A stretch of 64,000 nt of DNA. Origin: Sclerodactyla briareus (lineage: Eukaryota; Echinodermata; Holothuroidea; Dendrochirotida; Sclerodactylidae). The stretch's first letter is position 1. Each line of letters opens with the position of its first letter. Under the pieces are notes generated by a model. That model made no database searches. It was not told the origin of the DNA and saw only the letters and a list, made by a program, of their open reading frames with translations. The position numbers were made by a program, and so were the translations under genes. The stretch lies in contig JAODTK010002987.1 of the NCBI GenBank assembly GCA_026419785.1, positions 186,001-250,000 on the forward strand, given 5' to 3'. This document shows, one piece after another, positions 1-11,062 of this stretch.

Positions 1-1926
1 TGTTTGTCAATTGAAAATTGATTACCCTAACCCTAAACCGATTGAGCAGCTAATAAGTAGGCTTGTTTTATTCGACAGTCTTCAAATCCATTGTATACAT
101 GTTCCGCCAATATATTATTGAGCAAACGCGGGATAATTACTACGGGTCGATTATAATTTTATACATTCAGGCGGGCAAAACCACTCATGAAAAGTATTAT
201 GGGAATGATTCATTTTTCCGATGATTTGAAAATGATATTGACCAGAACGGTGGATGAACACGAACAACTCACCAAACCAGATATATGTTCACATATTTCT
301 CGTCAATTGAGCACGCCGCATAAGGCGAATCAGTATCCTAAGAATCGTAAGAAAAACATTATGAAACTCAATACTGGTTGCGCGAGTAGACGAATGGTAA
401 TCAAATTATTTTGTGACTATTTCCATGTGGAAGGAATTGCGATAAACTTTGGCGTCATAGACGAGGCTTCAAGGTAAATTTCCACAATGGTCATATCCTA
501 GGTATGATTCGACGGCAAAACAATTTAAGTGATCATTGATTCCCTGAATTGTGTGGAAGTGAGGTCTCAATGAATGATTCCCATTTCTGGCCAGCAAAAA
601 GGAAGAGATCTCAGGGGACATACTTGCTGGGTATTGTAAACACCCGGCAAATTGGCGCAAGGTAAAGGAAAGTCGTGTGTTTTTCTCTGCACATCTCTTG
701 CATTGGCTTGAGCCTAATCAAATCTATCGCCGGGGATCTACAACTACACTTTTCGATGTAGAGCAATGGCTTCAGCTAGAGACGACAGTAATTTGGAACG
801 ACACATAATCCAAAAGCGTCTCCAACCAAGCTAAACAGCGTGCTTCTCGGCAGCTGTTTGCAGGCACTGGATCGCCCTTCCACTCGTTTACAGCATTATA
901 AATATTGGCGTCAAACTGTATGCCCTGTAGTTCAGTCCCGAATTTTTCAGGGCACTGCAAGACGTTTTAAGGTTAGGGAGGGAGGAGCAATGTTTTACAG
1001 CGTCGTGGACCCTCGCAGTACTCCATCTTGGAGTCGTCCTGTATGCGGGCGAGTGAATGGGTCTGCACAGTTATTTGCAAACAAATGCAATTGGTCTAAA
1101 GGATGAACGTCGAGGTCTCCATTACAGGCAGTAGACAGGTGAGGAGCCAGGGTGGTGATTATGTTAGTGTTCCCGAATGATGTTCTTAAGTAAATGCCAT
1201 GCCATTTTCGCGATATCATTCCTGATTGATAATGTTGAAAGGGGGGTAGGGGTTAACGGGCCCGTGCGTGGAGCGTAGGGAAAGGTAGACTCAAGGTTCT
1301 CTACAAAGCGAGGGGTTGTTCTAGTGATTTCAGTCGAGTGCAGCATAGTTTACGGGATCGTCATTAGTTTTGGACATGGTCAGCTATAAAATCACGGTTT
1401 TCTTCCAAGGAGACACTCTATTGTATTGAGCCATGCTGTGTACTTGGATCAGTTTAAGATGAAGACTAGAGTGTCACACGTTTCGCGTGGTGTTTCGAGG
1501 GCTACGTACAACAATTCGGCCGGGGTTCTTCGAGTGATGAAATGCGCCCATCTGTTTCAAGTTACATGATCCTTGGATAACCAAAAAAACGTTTTGTGTT
1601 TAGGGCGTGTCATTATAAAATTGGGTTGGTAGTTATGCGGATAATTCGTGGGGGATAGTAGCAGTAGAGCTCAAGAATGGCACTAAAACGTTGCGCATAA
1701 CGACACAAAAAGTCCGAATGTCGCCAGCTTTGAAGCGTTGGGAATTCTCAAAATGGGAACAAACTTCTGTGGGAAAAACCTCTGATGGGTTGGACCAAGG
1801 GTGTTCTTTTTCGAATTTCGTTATTTTTACGAACAATGCCGTGGGACCACATATACTCCAGATTATTACAGGTCCTACACAAAGTCATTACAGGTCCTAG
1901 TACGGGACATTCGACATACGAAAACA
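1..1926. other. Anonymous sequence, no supported gene
   Basis: Only short open frames with no recognisable family occur here, for example 187-477 on the plus strand and 780-960 on the minus strand. I see no domain, splice arrangement or repeat family that would support a gene. Two telomere-like CCCTAA words near position 24 are too few to mean anything. Confidence 0.5.
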
Positions 1927-1939
1927 GTATATATATTAT

Positions 1940-1973
<34 letters not shown>

Positions 1974-1994
1974 GATATTATATAAGATATATAA
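1927..1994. repeat. (TA)n microsatellite with GATA interruptions
   Basis: An almost pure run of alternating T and A, interrupted by single G bases and doubled A or T. It lies on the 3' side (relative to element direction) of the minus-strand Penelope-like fragment that begins about 0.8 kb further right. Open frames here are meaningless. Confidence 0.95.
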
Positions 1995-1999
1995 GGGCT

Positions 2000-2130
2000 T
2001 GTTCAACTGTGCGATACGATACGATACGAGTAAATTTATCGGACGTTAAAAAGTGCTATTCCAATAGGGGTGTTCGCACTTGTGCGACACGATACGATAC
2101 ATTTTTTTTATCGGACGTCGAGTTGAAATA
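2000..2130. repeat. Two-copy direct repeat containing (ACGAT)n
   Basis: A roughly 50 bp block occurs twice, starting near 2000 and 2071. Each copy begins TGTTC, contains GCGATACGATACGAT or a one-base variant, and ends with TTTATCGGACGT. The inner ACGAT pentamer is itself repeated three or four times. The copies differ by small indels, suggesting a short tandem duplication next to the TA tract. Confidence 0.7.
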
Positions 2131-2599
2131 TTTTCAACTTTATTCGTACGATAAATTTATGGTATGCGATAAATGCGGCAATTGCAGTGAGAACTTGAGC
2201 AATTTGAAAAGAGGGCGGAACGCAACAGGATATTAGGAAATTTATGATTAAAACATGGGGTTTTGATGAATGTTTTGGGTAGGGTTAGTGGGACGTATCC
2301 GGGGAAAGGGGAAATTGGCATCTGATTGAGCTCTGGGCCTATTTGCCGCCACTGCATGGGACCTACGAAACCATTATTTTTAGGGTTCGAATCAATGTGC
2401 CCTTCCCATATACAATAGTGCCGAAAATAGCGATTTTAGCTAAGAAAAATGTGAGAAGTAAAACAGCCGATATGTTTCGGAATTGCAGAGATTTCGGGAA
2501 ATTTACTAGTCCGTCATAGGCAGTGGCACCACAGAAGTGATTAACTCGAGGAGAAGGACGGCTGAGACTTTATAGGCCTAGGGGAAAAATGGTGGGGGG

Positions 2600-2765
2600 G
2601 TGGGGCTCATTAGTGTTCGCTGATTGAAAAGGAGGATAATCCCTGTGGGGATTATACGGGGGGGGGAGGCCAATTGCGCCTAGTGATGAAAAGGAGATAG
2701 TCTCAACAGGATTTATAATAATGAAGGCCCAATTTGCGCCTTGATGATTGGGGTGTCGGTGGTTA
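2600..2765. repeat. Degenerate ~60-75 bp tandem repeat
   Basis: The phrase around GATGAAAAGGAGATAGTC recurs with changes (GATTGAAAAGGAGGATAATC at about 2621), followed each time by a GGATT(A/T) block and a GGCC(C)AATTGCGCCT block. About two and a half copies are visible. The boundary with the Penelope-like element to the right is unclear, so this could be part of its 3' region. Confidence 0.45.
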
Positions 2766-2769
2766 CCAT

Positions 2770-3960
2770 TATCTCTTTTGTGATGTCAGGGCGCTTCGAA
2801 ATGATTAGACCAAAAATGGTGTTTGTTTCGGCTGGAGTCGTTTGCAGGTTCAATCCCGTATAATTTTCTTCGCTTTGCGGGATTTTAGTGGACCAGTTGG
2901 GTCATGGTCGATGCCAGATCAGCCCTAGGTTTTCAATGGAGTGACTACGACAGTTCACAATGCTTAGCAACCGGCCCTGCTCAATTTTTTGGGTCGTGAT
3001 GGCTGACCGGTGTTGGTCATTCGCGCCCTCAGGGTTGTTTTTTGTTCCCCGATGTACTGAACTTAGAGGTTACAGTAAATAGGTTAGGACTAGGTTCTAG
3101 AGACGCAAAATCAAGTCCTGTTGAATCGGAAATAGGCGGGATGTCTGGAAAACTTTTTAAACAAAGTTGTGTGATCGACAAGGTTTGAACGTTTTGAGTT
3201 GGATGGCAGGGGCGGCTGCCGCCGGTGTTGCGGGGTTGTTTGCGGCGCGGCTTGCTCCGAAAATTTGGCGCTGACTAGAATGTCACGCAGATAGATTCCG
3301 TGTCCGAGGTCTGCTGTAGGCAACAATCGGGGGTTCCGGGAACACGGATTTTAAGCGTTACTGGACTTTGAAGGATGGGAAATGCTTGTGAATGAGAGTG
3401 GCTAATGGTGGGAGGGGAGGATGGGTTTCACGATGAGTGGGACTATGGAGTTGGATTGCGAGTTTTTGTACGTCGAGTTTCCAATAGCGGAGTCTGTTCT
3501 AGCCGTTTCAATGGCCTCTTCAATAGAAATTGGAGGGGATACTGCTCTTTGGAGATTGTTTGAAATTGCGTTGGCAACGGGATCGAAATCAGAATCAGGA
3601 GGAGCCAAATGCGTTTCAGACGAAGAGCCTACTGTAGGGAATGTTCGTCGTGCAGTGGGGGGGTGAATGAATGAAAACTTGCTAGGAGTAGGAAATTGGC
3701 TGGCCGTGGTTTGGTGAACAAGTCTGTTTTGAGTGACGTTTTCAACCGTCACAGTGAGTGTCAAAGAAGAGTGGTCTGTCGCTTGAAAATCTTGCAGTGA
3801 ATTTGATAGAGGGTTGGGAATGCGGTATTTGTTCGATGAACGAGGGTAAGTTTTTCTTCCCAGTGGGTCCATATCATGAAGATGTCATTCAATATAACGG
3901 AGCAACACCAAGTGGCCTCAGGGCCTGTCCAGAGAGAATTTTTCTGCACGTTTTCCACAT
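2770..3960 (-). mobile_element. Penelope-like retroelement, C-terminal fragment with GIY-YIG remnant
   Basis: Read on the minus strand, several frames together give the C-terminal half of a Penelope-like protein. An S/T/P-rich open frame (3402-3872) ends in VPLIVKPILP. It is followed by FPEPPIVAYSRPR near 3345-3300 and DILVSAKF near 3275-3240, a segment typical of the region between reverse transcriptase and endonuclease. The GIY-YIG nuclease core is visible as QYIGEQKTTLRARMTN at 3063-3011. A later GIDHDP...RKAKK block lies at about 2927-2850. In such elements the reverse transcriptase and the GIY-YIG nuclease carry out target-primed integration. No reverse transcriptase catalytic motif is seen, so the fragment is 5'-truncated. 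At least three frame changes break it. The zinc-finger cysteines common in this linker are not evident. Confidence 0.72.
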
Positions 3961-3976
3961 ATAAGAGGTGGCAACG

Positions 3977-4020
3977 AATATATATATATATATATATAAT
4001 TATATATTATATATATATAC

Positions 4021-4051
<31 letters not shown>

Positions 4052-4089
4052 TATTAGATATATATAATATATATAGATGTATATATATA

Positions 4090-4128
<39 letters not shown>

Positions 4129-4271
4129 AATATATAAAGATAATATATATTATATATATCTATTTATATATAATATATATTATAGATATATATAATATAT
4201 AATATATATATATCTTATATATATATATATATATATCTATATATAATATATATATATTATATAGATATATA
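3977..4271. repeat. Long (TA)n tract
   Basis: About 295 bp of near-pure TA dinucleotide with scattered C or G bases. It abuts the 5' side of the minus-strand Penelope-like fragment with only about 15 bp between. Palindromic throughout, so it could form cruciform structures. Confidence 0.96.
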
Positions 4272-4616
4272 CCAGTATCATGTGGTGACATGCAAAGGCA
4301 GAGATAATGCATTTGCTAGTGAGTGGCTGGGGGAGGGGGGGGTGTTAGGGTGGTGTTGTGCTGTTTGAGAGCGAGCAGGGTTTAGGGGGTTTCCAGGGGG
4401 TCTCGATCCACAGCCTGTCGTATTGACGGACTTCACCCTTACCATCATGTGAAGAAGAGAAGAGGCGGAAATAGAACGGAAAAGAGGGCAACGGCAATAA
4501 GCTACAGGGGGTATAATGTGCGATGTAACGTTAATTAGGTCTGGTAGATTCAGTGACGAAAGGGTAAAGGTACACAGGTGGGGCCTTAGGCATTTGTTAT
4601 TTTTACAGTAGGCAGA

Positions 4617-4714
4617 TTATATATATATATAGATATATATATCTAATATATATATATATATAGAATATATATTATATATATATAGATAATATATATAGAT
4701 TATATATATATAGA
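4617..4714. repeat. (TA)n tract
   Basis: About 98 bp of TA repeat with GATA interruptions, separated from the previous tract by 345 bp of G-rich unique sequence in which I recognise nothing. Confidence 0.95.
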
Positions 4715-6810
4715 ATACTAAATATTACCCCCACTGTGAGTGTGGGATGGAACGCCACGCAATGAAATGAACTTGTGAATTTCTTGAAATCCCTGAATTG
4801 TCAGTTGAATGCATTTACATACACGTGTTTCCATGTGGAGGGGACCACAATTTCAGAGTTGTTGTTATGCATGAGAAGCCAATATTTCATGAATCCACTG
4901 GTGGACGTTCACCTGCAAACCAAGAAATCTATAACACTTGCCAAAGGGTTGAAACGGTGACGCATGCCAGGAGGGATCTATGAAACTAGCGGCGTTCGTA
5001 CGTTAAGACGTGTATGGTTCCATCCCAGGCACTAGAATCATCCAGGATTGCGAAAGCAACAGCAGCTACCTGTGCTAAGAAGTGTGGTTTTGTCAAGCCC
5101 GTCCTCCGACCCTCCCATTCCTACTTTATAGACTTTTTCTGCGTTCACCTTCGATGGGTCCCTGGTATTTATGTTGGATGGTCGGTGCATTGCAGAACCA
5201 CCTGGTATATGTTGCGGAGGGGGTTAATACACAACACAAATATGTCGATTATCATTCCCTAAACTGGAACTCAGTGAAAGGGGGGGGGGTCCGAGGACAT
5301 GTATCGCCAGCCAACTCAAGGTTGGGGTTCATATCAGCTAGCGCACGTAGTACTCTGTGACGTGAGAAAAATAATAACAAACAATACTGAATCGCATTCA
5401 ACTATCAACGGAGGTCCCTTGCGAAGTAGTAGCAAAGTTCAGGCTCAAGGGAAATCCCTGATACTCAGGAGGGAGGGAACCAGGCGTTAGAATTTATTCG
5501 TTTCGCTGAAAGCCGTCATACACAGCCATATGTCTGGTTACTAAGTTCAAGATAGTGTTATGAGGCCAATTCACAATTCATCATTCGGTATGGTAAGTTT
5601 TTAATGGATAAAGAGCACAGTACTGATGTACGTGTGCCCCCTATCATTTCTCGTCGCCACGGCTAAATAAACTGTCGGCGTTTCCGTTGGGGAGCCTAGA
5701 ACACGCCAGGTTAAATACTCGTTCATCTGTCTAGTTGTGTCACAGGAAATATGGAATCTTCTTCAAATGCCTAGATCCGGTTCAGTGAAACCAGGCAAGA
5801 GCTGGTTACCTAATATTTTTTCCTTGTAGTGACGATGGTCAAGCAAAGAGTGCTCTCGCTCAGGAGCAGAGCAAGAGAGCAAGAACTCAGGCTTCAAATC
5901 AATTTAGAAGCTAATATTTCGCACGAATTCCATCTCAAGAGTTTATACCTCCCTCACAAATTGTCCGAATCTGTAGATGAAACCATCAAATGTACATGGC
6001 AATGTTTATAGGGTTGTGAAACTGCCACTGATTGAAACACGTCTCACTTCCGAATTTTCTGTTCCTCCAGATTGTCCAAGAGAGAGCGGTGGATCTTGCA
6101 GTCCAGTCGTTTTCAGGAAGGAGGAGAGAGGAAGGGGCGTTGTAAGTTGGCGATTTTGAGAGATTGCCTGGGTTGCGAGACCTATGTTGGTTACACTCAT
6201 GAAATGAATCAGCACTAGGCGAGAAGAAGAGAAACCAGTTATCGTCGACATCTAATACGATTGTAGCCCGGGTGTATGATTACATTTAAAGTGCGTCCTG
6301 AAACAGTTCCTGAACCGTATATCAAACATCACACGGCCTGGCAGGCAAAATGCATGGACCAACTACATGATAAACAACTAAAAATAGCAAGAAGCTAGTT
6401 CATAGTTGCAATTGATGATAGCCAACATCCCGGCTCACAAACGACATGTACTGACCTTTGACATCAGATATACAGTATCATATCATACCATTGCAGATAG
6501 AAATGTGAAAAGCCATTGTTTCAAGAGTTTTAAATAATAGGACTTTTTCCTCCTTCCAGGACCTAGAATCAGTGGTACAGCCACGGAGGGGCGGGGGGGG
6601 GGTGGGGCACGGGGGGCGTGCCTCCCAATCAGATTTTGAGCCGAAAATATTTTCCGATGAAAATGCATTTGAGCAATTTGGTTTTTTTGTTAGGGGGGGG
6701 GTGACGTAGTTCCAACGGTGGGTCCGTCGGCAAAAGAATTTGTGGCCAGTAATCGGTTACCAGTTTGAAGAGATGGGCAAAACACAAACAATGATATCAA
6801 GAAAGACATA
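4715..6810. other. Anonymous sequence, no supported gene
   Basis: Short overlapping open frames (for example 4798-4983, 5082-5360 and 6006-6251) carry no recognisable motif. A G-run near 6590-6610 and another near 6694-6702 are homopolymers prone to length error. The tandemly duplicated 4.25 kb unit starts at the right edge. Confidence 0.5.
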
Positions 6811-8284
6811 ATTGTGCACAAATATCGCATCGAATGCGATAATTTTAAAGGTGAGAAATTTTCAGCGCTTCGCTCGTGTACTATAGCGGGGATTTTGTCC
6901 ACGTCGCGTTACCCATTCCGCACACTCTTCGAAACTTTTTATACCTCATTGGCCCCTAACATAATGATATCTGTGAGGTAAAATACTGAAATTATACAAC
7001 CAACATTCTCATTGACCTTGAACCCACTAACAGTCAAACCCTCTTTTGTGTTTCTGAAAACTTTAGCCTCCGGTCCGTTTTCTCTTCCTTCGTTCACGCG
7101 CGATTTGGAACGCAGCTGCTTCGGCTACGAATGGTTTCGATTTCAAGCATGTTTTCTCAGGGTAACTTGCTACTGCCGATATCATGGTGTGGACATTAGA
7201 GCTAAAGATAGCTAAATGTCAGATTGATGGTTGAATTCGGTTTGTCCAGATGCCGGAAAAAAACCAGTGAACATCAGTGTGGAGCACAAATTATGGAATA
7301 TTACTGGCCCGAAACGAAAGGTCGGGCGGCCAAGCGATAAGATCGAGATCTGACAAAATTTTCCACCGATTTTTCAGAATTTGGATCCCAAAAGTGCCCA
7401 GATTCAAAGATTGTATATACATCCTAAAACGCTCGGGGATGTCATTCGGCTATATGAGGGCTTAGCAACCAGACTTTACGTGGAGCCTCCGCAGCCAACC
7501 AAATGGTGGCGCTCCGACTTAGATAGTTTTTTGTGCCCTGCTAATGTCGGTGCTCGCCCCCAACCCCCCAGTATGAAAAGGCTGGTTGAGCCATGATAAG
7601 GGAGGAGAAATTTTTCAAACGGTTGTTAGTGGCGCTATATAACCTCAAATTTCTAGGTCATCCCGAATAGTCCTTGGATGATGAAATACCGTCAGCTTGA
7701 CTAATTTCAAATAGTGTGAAGGCATTCCATGACGACAACAGTCAGTCAGCGGATGTTCACTTGTAGCCAACTCGGGGAGAGAGGGGCACGACCGAATTTT
7801 AAAGGCTTCAATGCCTCTAGATGGCGCTTGTAGGGTATTCACATCTTATGCCCAATTCCAAAGCTTGCCAAAATGAAACAAGAATAATGTTAATTAAATT
7901 GTAGGATAACTTGAAACGGTTACCTTCCTCGTTGGGGTAATGGAATCCATAATTTGGACTCTTAATCCGGCAAAAGAACAATACAAAGAGTGAGAAAGAA
8001 AATGTGACCATAAAAGCACCATATTGCAGACCCCTTCCCCCAGATTAGTCTCCAAAGACGAGATTGTCAAAAACTATATGCCGCCCCCCCCACCAATCCT
8101 CGACCCTGGCCGGCCCCTGCTAGAGAACTCTCCAGGTACTGTCTATCAGTCTGATCTGATTATTAACCCTGGAAATTTCCAAACACTGATTCTGAATAAA
8201 CCTGTGGTTCATTTCTGAGTTTGTTATTGAACAATCCTGGACCCACCTTCTTTATGCGCCAACGTTCACATTACGCGCACAACA

Positions 8285-8305
8285 TGGCACTAGTTACTAG
8301 TGCCA
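8285..8305. repeat. Perfect 10 bp hairpin in copy A
   Basis: TGGCACTAGT and ACTAGTGCCA form perfect arms around a single T. Copy B keeps it at about 12561-12580 with one arm lacking a G. Survival in both copies shows it predates the duplication. Confidence 0.8.
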
Positions 8306-9539
8306 GTCTTACTTCCTAGGTAGAGGAGAATATGTATATTACCGTAGTCGATATTTTTTTAGCTCGAAACAGCTCAGGTGTGCCATTCATCTGAGAGCAA
8401 TTTGTAAGTAAAATCATGCCTGATGAAGCCAGCTGGGTCGATGGACAAGCGTGAAGAATTGTAGTCGGCATTAAGATTATAAGCTCGGATTGTATACATT
8501 ATCTTCAGAGAAAATTCAAATGACCTCGTTTCTGATGTAATGACGTTAAGTGAATAGGAAAAGAGGAAACTGTAACAGCTGGAATATGGGCCAACACAGG
8601 ATATGTGTCACGGAATCGAAATTGCCACAATAAATAATACTCGATATTAAACCACTATGGTTCAGTATCCCTGACAAGATATTATACGCCCTGGATTACA
8701 AAAAACTCGTTCAGACCAAAACATTCCGAAAAGTATCGTGTTGTTCTACATCAACAAGCTCTAGTGGACTTCGTAATTCAGCAAGGATCGATATTGGCAC
8801 ATACTAAACTTTTCACCGCGCTTGTTGAGCGTGTTGCCCCTCTGTCTGATTATTTGAAAATTTCCTTCATGCCGAGGTAATGTTCACGTAGGGGCACTTG
8901 GTTAGTCAACGATAGTTGAATGTCCTCTTGTCTGAGTATGTAGCTAAGTGGTCTTTGGGACAAGTAGTAACGGTTCGATTGGATTCAGGAATTTGCGCAG
9001 GTTGGTTTCATGGTCTTGCCTGTAAGGGAGGGTTTGTCCTATGTAAATTTGTCTTGGACTCTTTTTTCGTGCTCGTGGCCGTTATCATGCCCCTTAGCGG
9101 GTGGTCCGGAGATTGAGGGTTGCCCTGGCGCGAGGTTTCTTGATTGAAAAGACAATTCTATAGTCTTCTGTCGAAGTATGATGGTAGGTTCAGTGATGCT
9201 GGGTGGGTGGAGTATCGTGTAGATTGGATCGTTCTTTTTCTTCTTCTTTTTCATTCTACTGTTGGAGGCATACTCCAATTAAGGGACATTCTTTAACCAC
9301 ATATATATAATTTAAACATTTCCGCACCTGATCTTCAGTGTGATGTGGCCATGAAAAAACGGGAGACTCGCCTTCTCTTCTCGAATAGTTGCCAGACATA
9401 TTAACGAGGCAGGGGGGAGAAGAAATTACTGCTCCCGGGACCGCCATTAAAGTCCCCGCCGCACGGCACGTGAGTGCAGCTTTACTGTGCAGCCATTTCT
9501 CACGAGAAAAGAGCGGGGTGGAAATTGGTATCAATGTCG

Positions 9540-9640
9540 ACACAAAGGTTTGAACCAGGGACCATTTGCATTGCAGGAGGGCACTCTACAGTTCTGACCA
9601 CCTCACCGCTCGCCGTTGTTTGTTCTGGGTAGGGATGCTG
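9540..9640 (-). mobile_element. tRNA-derived SINE head, copy A
   Basis: On the minus strand the sequence has an internal RNA polymerase III promoter layout. An A-box-like GGTCAGAACTGTAGAG is followed by a B box, GGTTCAAACCT (complement of 9546-9556), which matches the consensus GGTTCRANNCC at 10 of 11 positions. Spacing and the surrounding text resemble a tRNA body. The T-arm does not pair well, so it is not a functional tRNA gene. The 3' tail and ends are not defined. Confidence 0.5.
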
Positions 9641-10595
9641 TTTCAACGGTGGGCAGTTGATTGTGAATCTGTGTCCACACGCGTGATGCATCTATTAGGG
9701 CCTTACTTTGTCCTGTCCCATTTTCCTTGTGATGTACAGGATTTTCCTCAGGGTCTGCAATATGAACAGTCTGGCCAATTTACCATTTCAGCGAGCCACA
9801 TGAGACTATTGAAACGACAAAAAATGTTTGCGGTTTTTTGTTTTTTCTCACATATCTAAAATTCGTGGCCGTGTACCTACGATCCCTATCGCGAATGCAG
9901 TAACGATTCGTACCCGGGTCACTGATCCGGTAGATGCGTCAGCCTCAATTCAAAACATTCCTGAGGCAGGGTCGCGTTTATGGGAAGAGATAAGGATTCA
10001 CGATATCGAAGATCATGAACTTGAGGTGTTCTCGCCGGTGGTTAGTTTTCGAACATCAAAACACTCTGGTTGTTTCCTCAATGATCAAACGCTCGCGTCT
10101 GAATGATATCAGTATCTATGCGGACAAGAATTGTTTTACTCACACGTCCTATTTTAATTTAGCAATTTTAATTAGCCTGCATTCTGACGGCACACCCCAT
10201 TTTCATCTGATTAAATGAATGGTAAAATCCAGATATATGATTGGAGTCCTACAAACTGTTCATGGGTCAGGACAATCATACATATCTAAGGTAGTGGTTT
10301 TTGAGCATGATAATGACACCAAACTCAGTATTAATACCATTCTCACGAGAGTTGATTCGGACAATCACTCGATTTTGCTGTTATGCGGTCAGAATATTTT
10401 TGGAACCACTGGCAAAAACGGCGTTTCAAGCGAGTAATAGGAAAGGGAAGATTGTGTCTGTCGAAATCAAGTATTATCACGAATTGTCTTTTATGATATC
10501 CGAATGATCCGGAAAACGGGTCTCATTTCTTCCCAAAAGTATCTTACTCACCAAAGTCAGGTACAAGCAGTTCATAGACGGGATTTCTCGAAACA

Positions 10596-10710
10596 TCACT
10601 AGTGTTTGAGTCACTAGTGATCATTGGGTCGATGTATATCGATTTTAAGGTGTTATCTACAGACATTGGCTGTAGATAGGAAAGGAAAAAGAAAGGACTC
10701 TTCAAGAGTC
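10596..10710. repeat. Cluster of three palindromic elements in copy A
   Basis: TCACTAGTG (10596-10604) and the perfect palindrome TCACTAGTGA (10611-10620) flank a 6 bp spacer. TATCTACAG (10654-10662) pairs with CTGTAGATA (10670-10678) across a 7 bp loop. GACTCTT (10696-10702) pairs with AAGAGTC (10704-10710) around one C. Copy B retains the first exactly (14858-14882), while the second and third are partly broken there. Such a cluster resembles subterminal repeats of a transposon or a replication or recombination site, but no function can be assigned. Confidence 0.7.
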
Positions 10711-11062
10711 TGGAGTGGAAGCTTATCATATGTGAAATATGATTGTTAGTAGTTTCTAATAATATAAGTACTAAGTGTGTTACCCGTCATTTTACCCAGA
10801 ACACAAAGGGGAGGACATTTGATGGGGCGGGGGGTAATATGACCTGGTACACTTCACCTGGAGTAATATTCCTACGTGAATGTGAAGAAACGCCAATGGT
10901 TGGGGAGGATGATTATGCTGGACCAGGTTTCAGAGAGAAAGAGGTGACCCGTCCCACAGGGTTTGAGGTCGAAATCTATGCACGCAAGAGTACCACCGTC
11001 ATGGGGAATGTGTTACTGTACAATTGATGTAGTTACCTGAAATGGTACTGGAGACGAGTTTT

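Larger units (their letters stand above)
6811..11062 (+). repeat. 4.25 kb tandem duplication, copy A
   Basis: This block is repeated immediately downstream in the same orientation. Landmarks recur in the same order: GCGCTTCGCTCGTG (6865 and 11108, offset 4243), ATGGTGTGGACATTAG, GGTTGTTAGTGGCGCTAT, the hairpin ACTAGTTACTAGTG (8288 and 12564), a SINE head with AGGTTTGAACC (9546 and 13790), and TCACTAGTGTTTGAG (10596 and 14858). The offset drifts from 4243 to 4262 because of many small indels. I recognise no protein in the unit, and open frames in one copy are not kept in the other, so it is probably non-coding. It may be a segmental duplication, a large satellite unit or an assembly duplication of two haplotypes or reads. 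Confidence 0.93.

Noticed and set aside
22..37. Telomere-like CCCTAACCCTAA words at the left edge
   Set aside because: Only two units with no extension. Expected by chance or as an interstitial fragment, not a chromosome end.
3402..3872. 156-codon S/T/P-rich minus-strand frame as an independent gene
   Set aside because: Its end continues, across a frame change, into Penelope-like linker and GIY-YIG motifs, so it is part of that element.
9540..9640. Functional tRNA gene on the minus strand
   Set aside because: A and B boxes are present, but the T-arm stem does not pair and no acceptor stem can be formed. A SINE head explains it better.
9566..9859. 97-codon open frame in duplication copy A
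   Set aside because: The matching frame in copy B (13758-14054) keeps only two short matching segments and begins inside a SINE head, so conserved coding is not supported.
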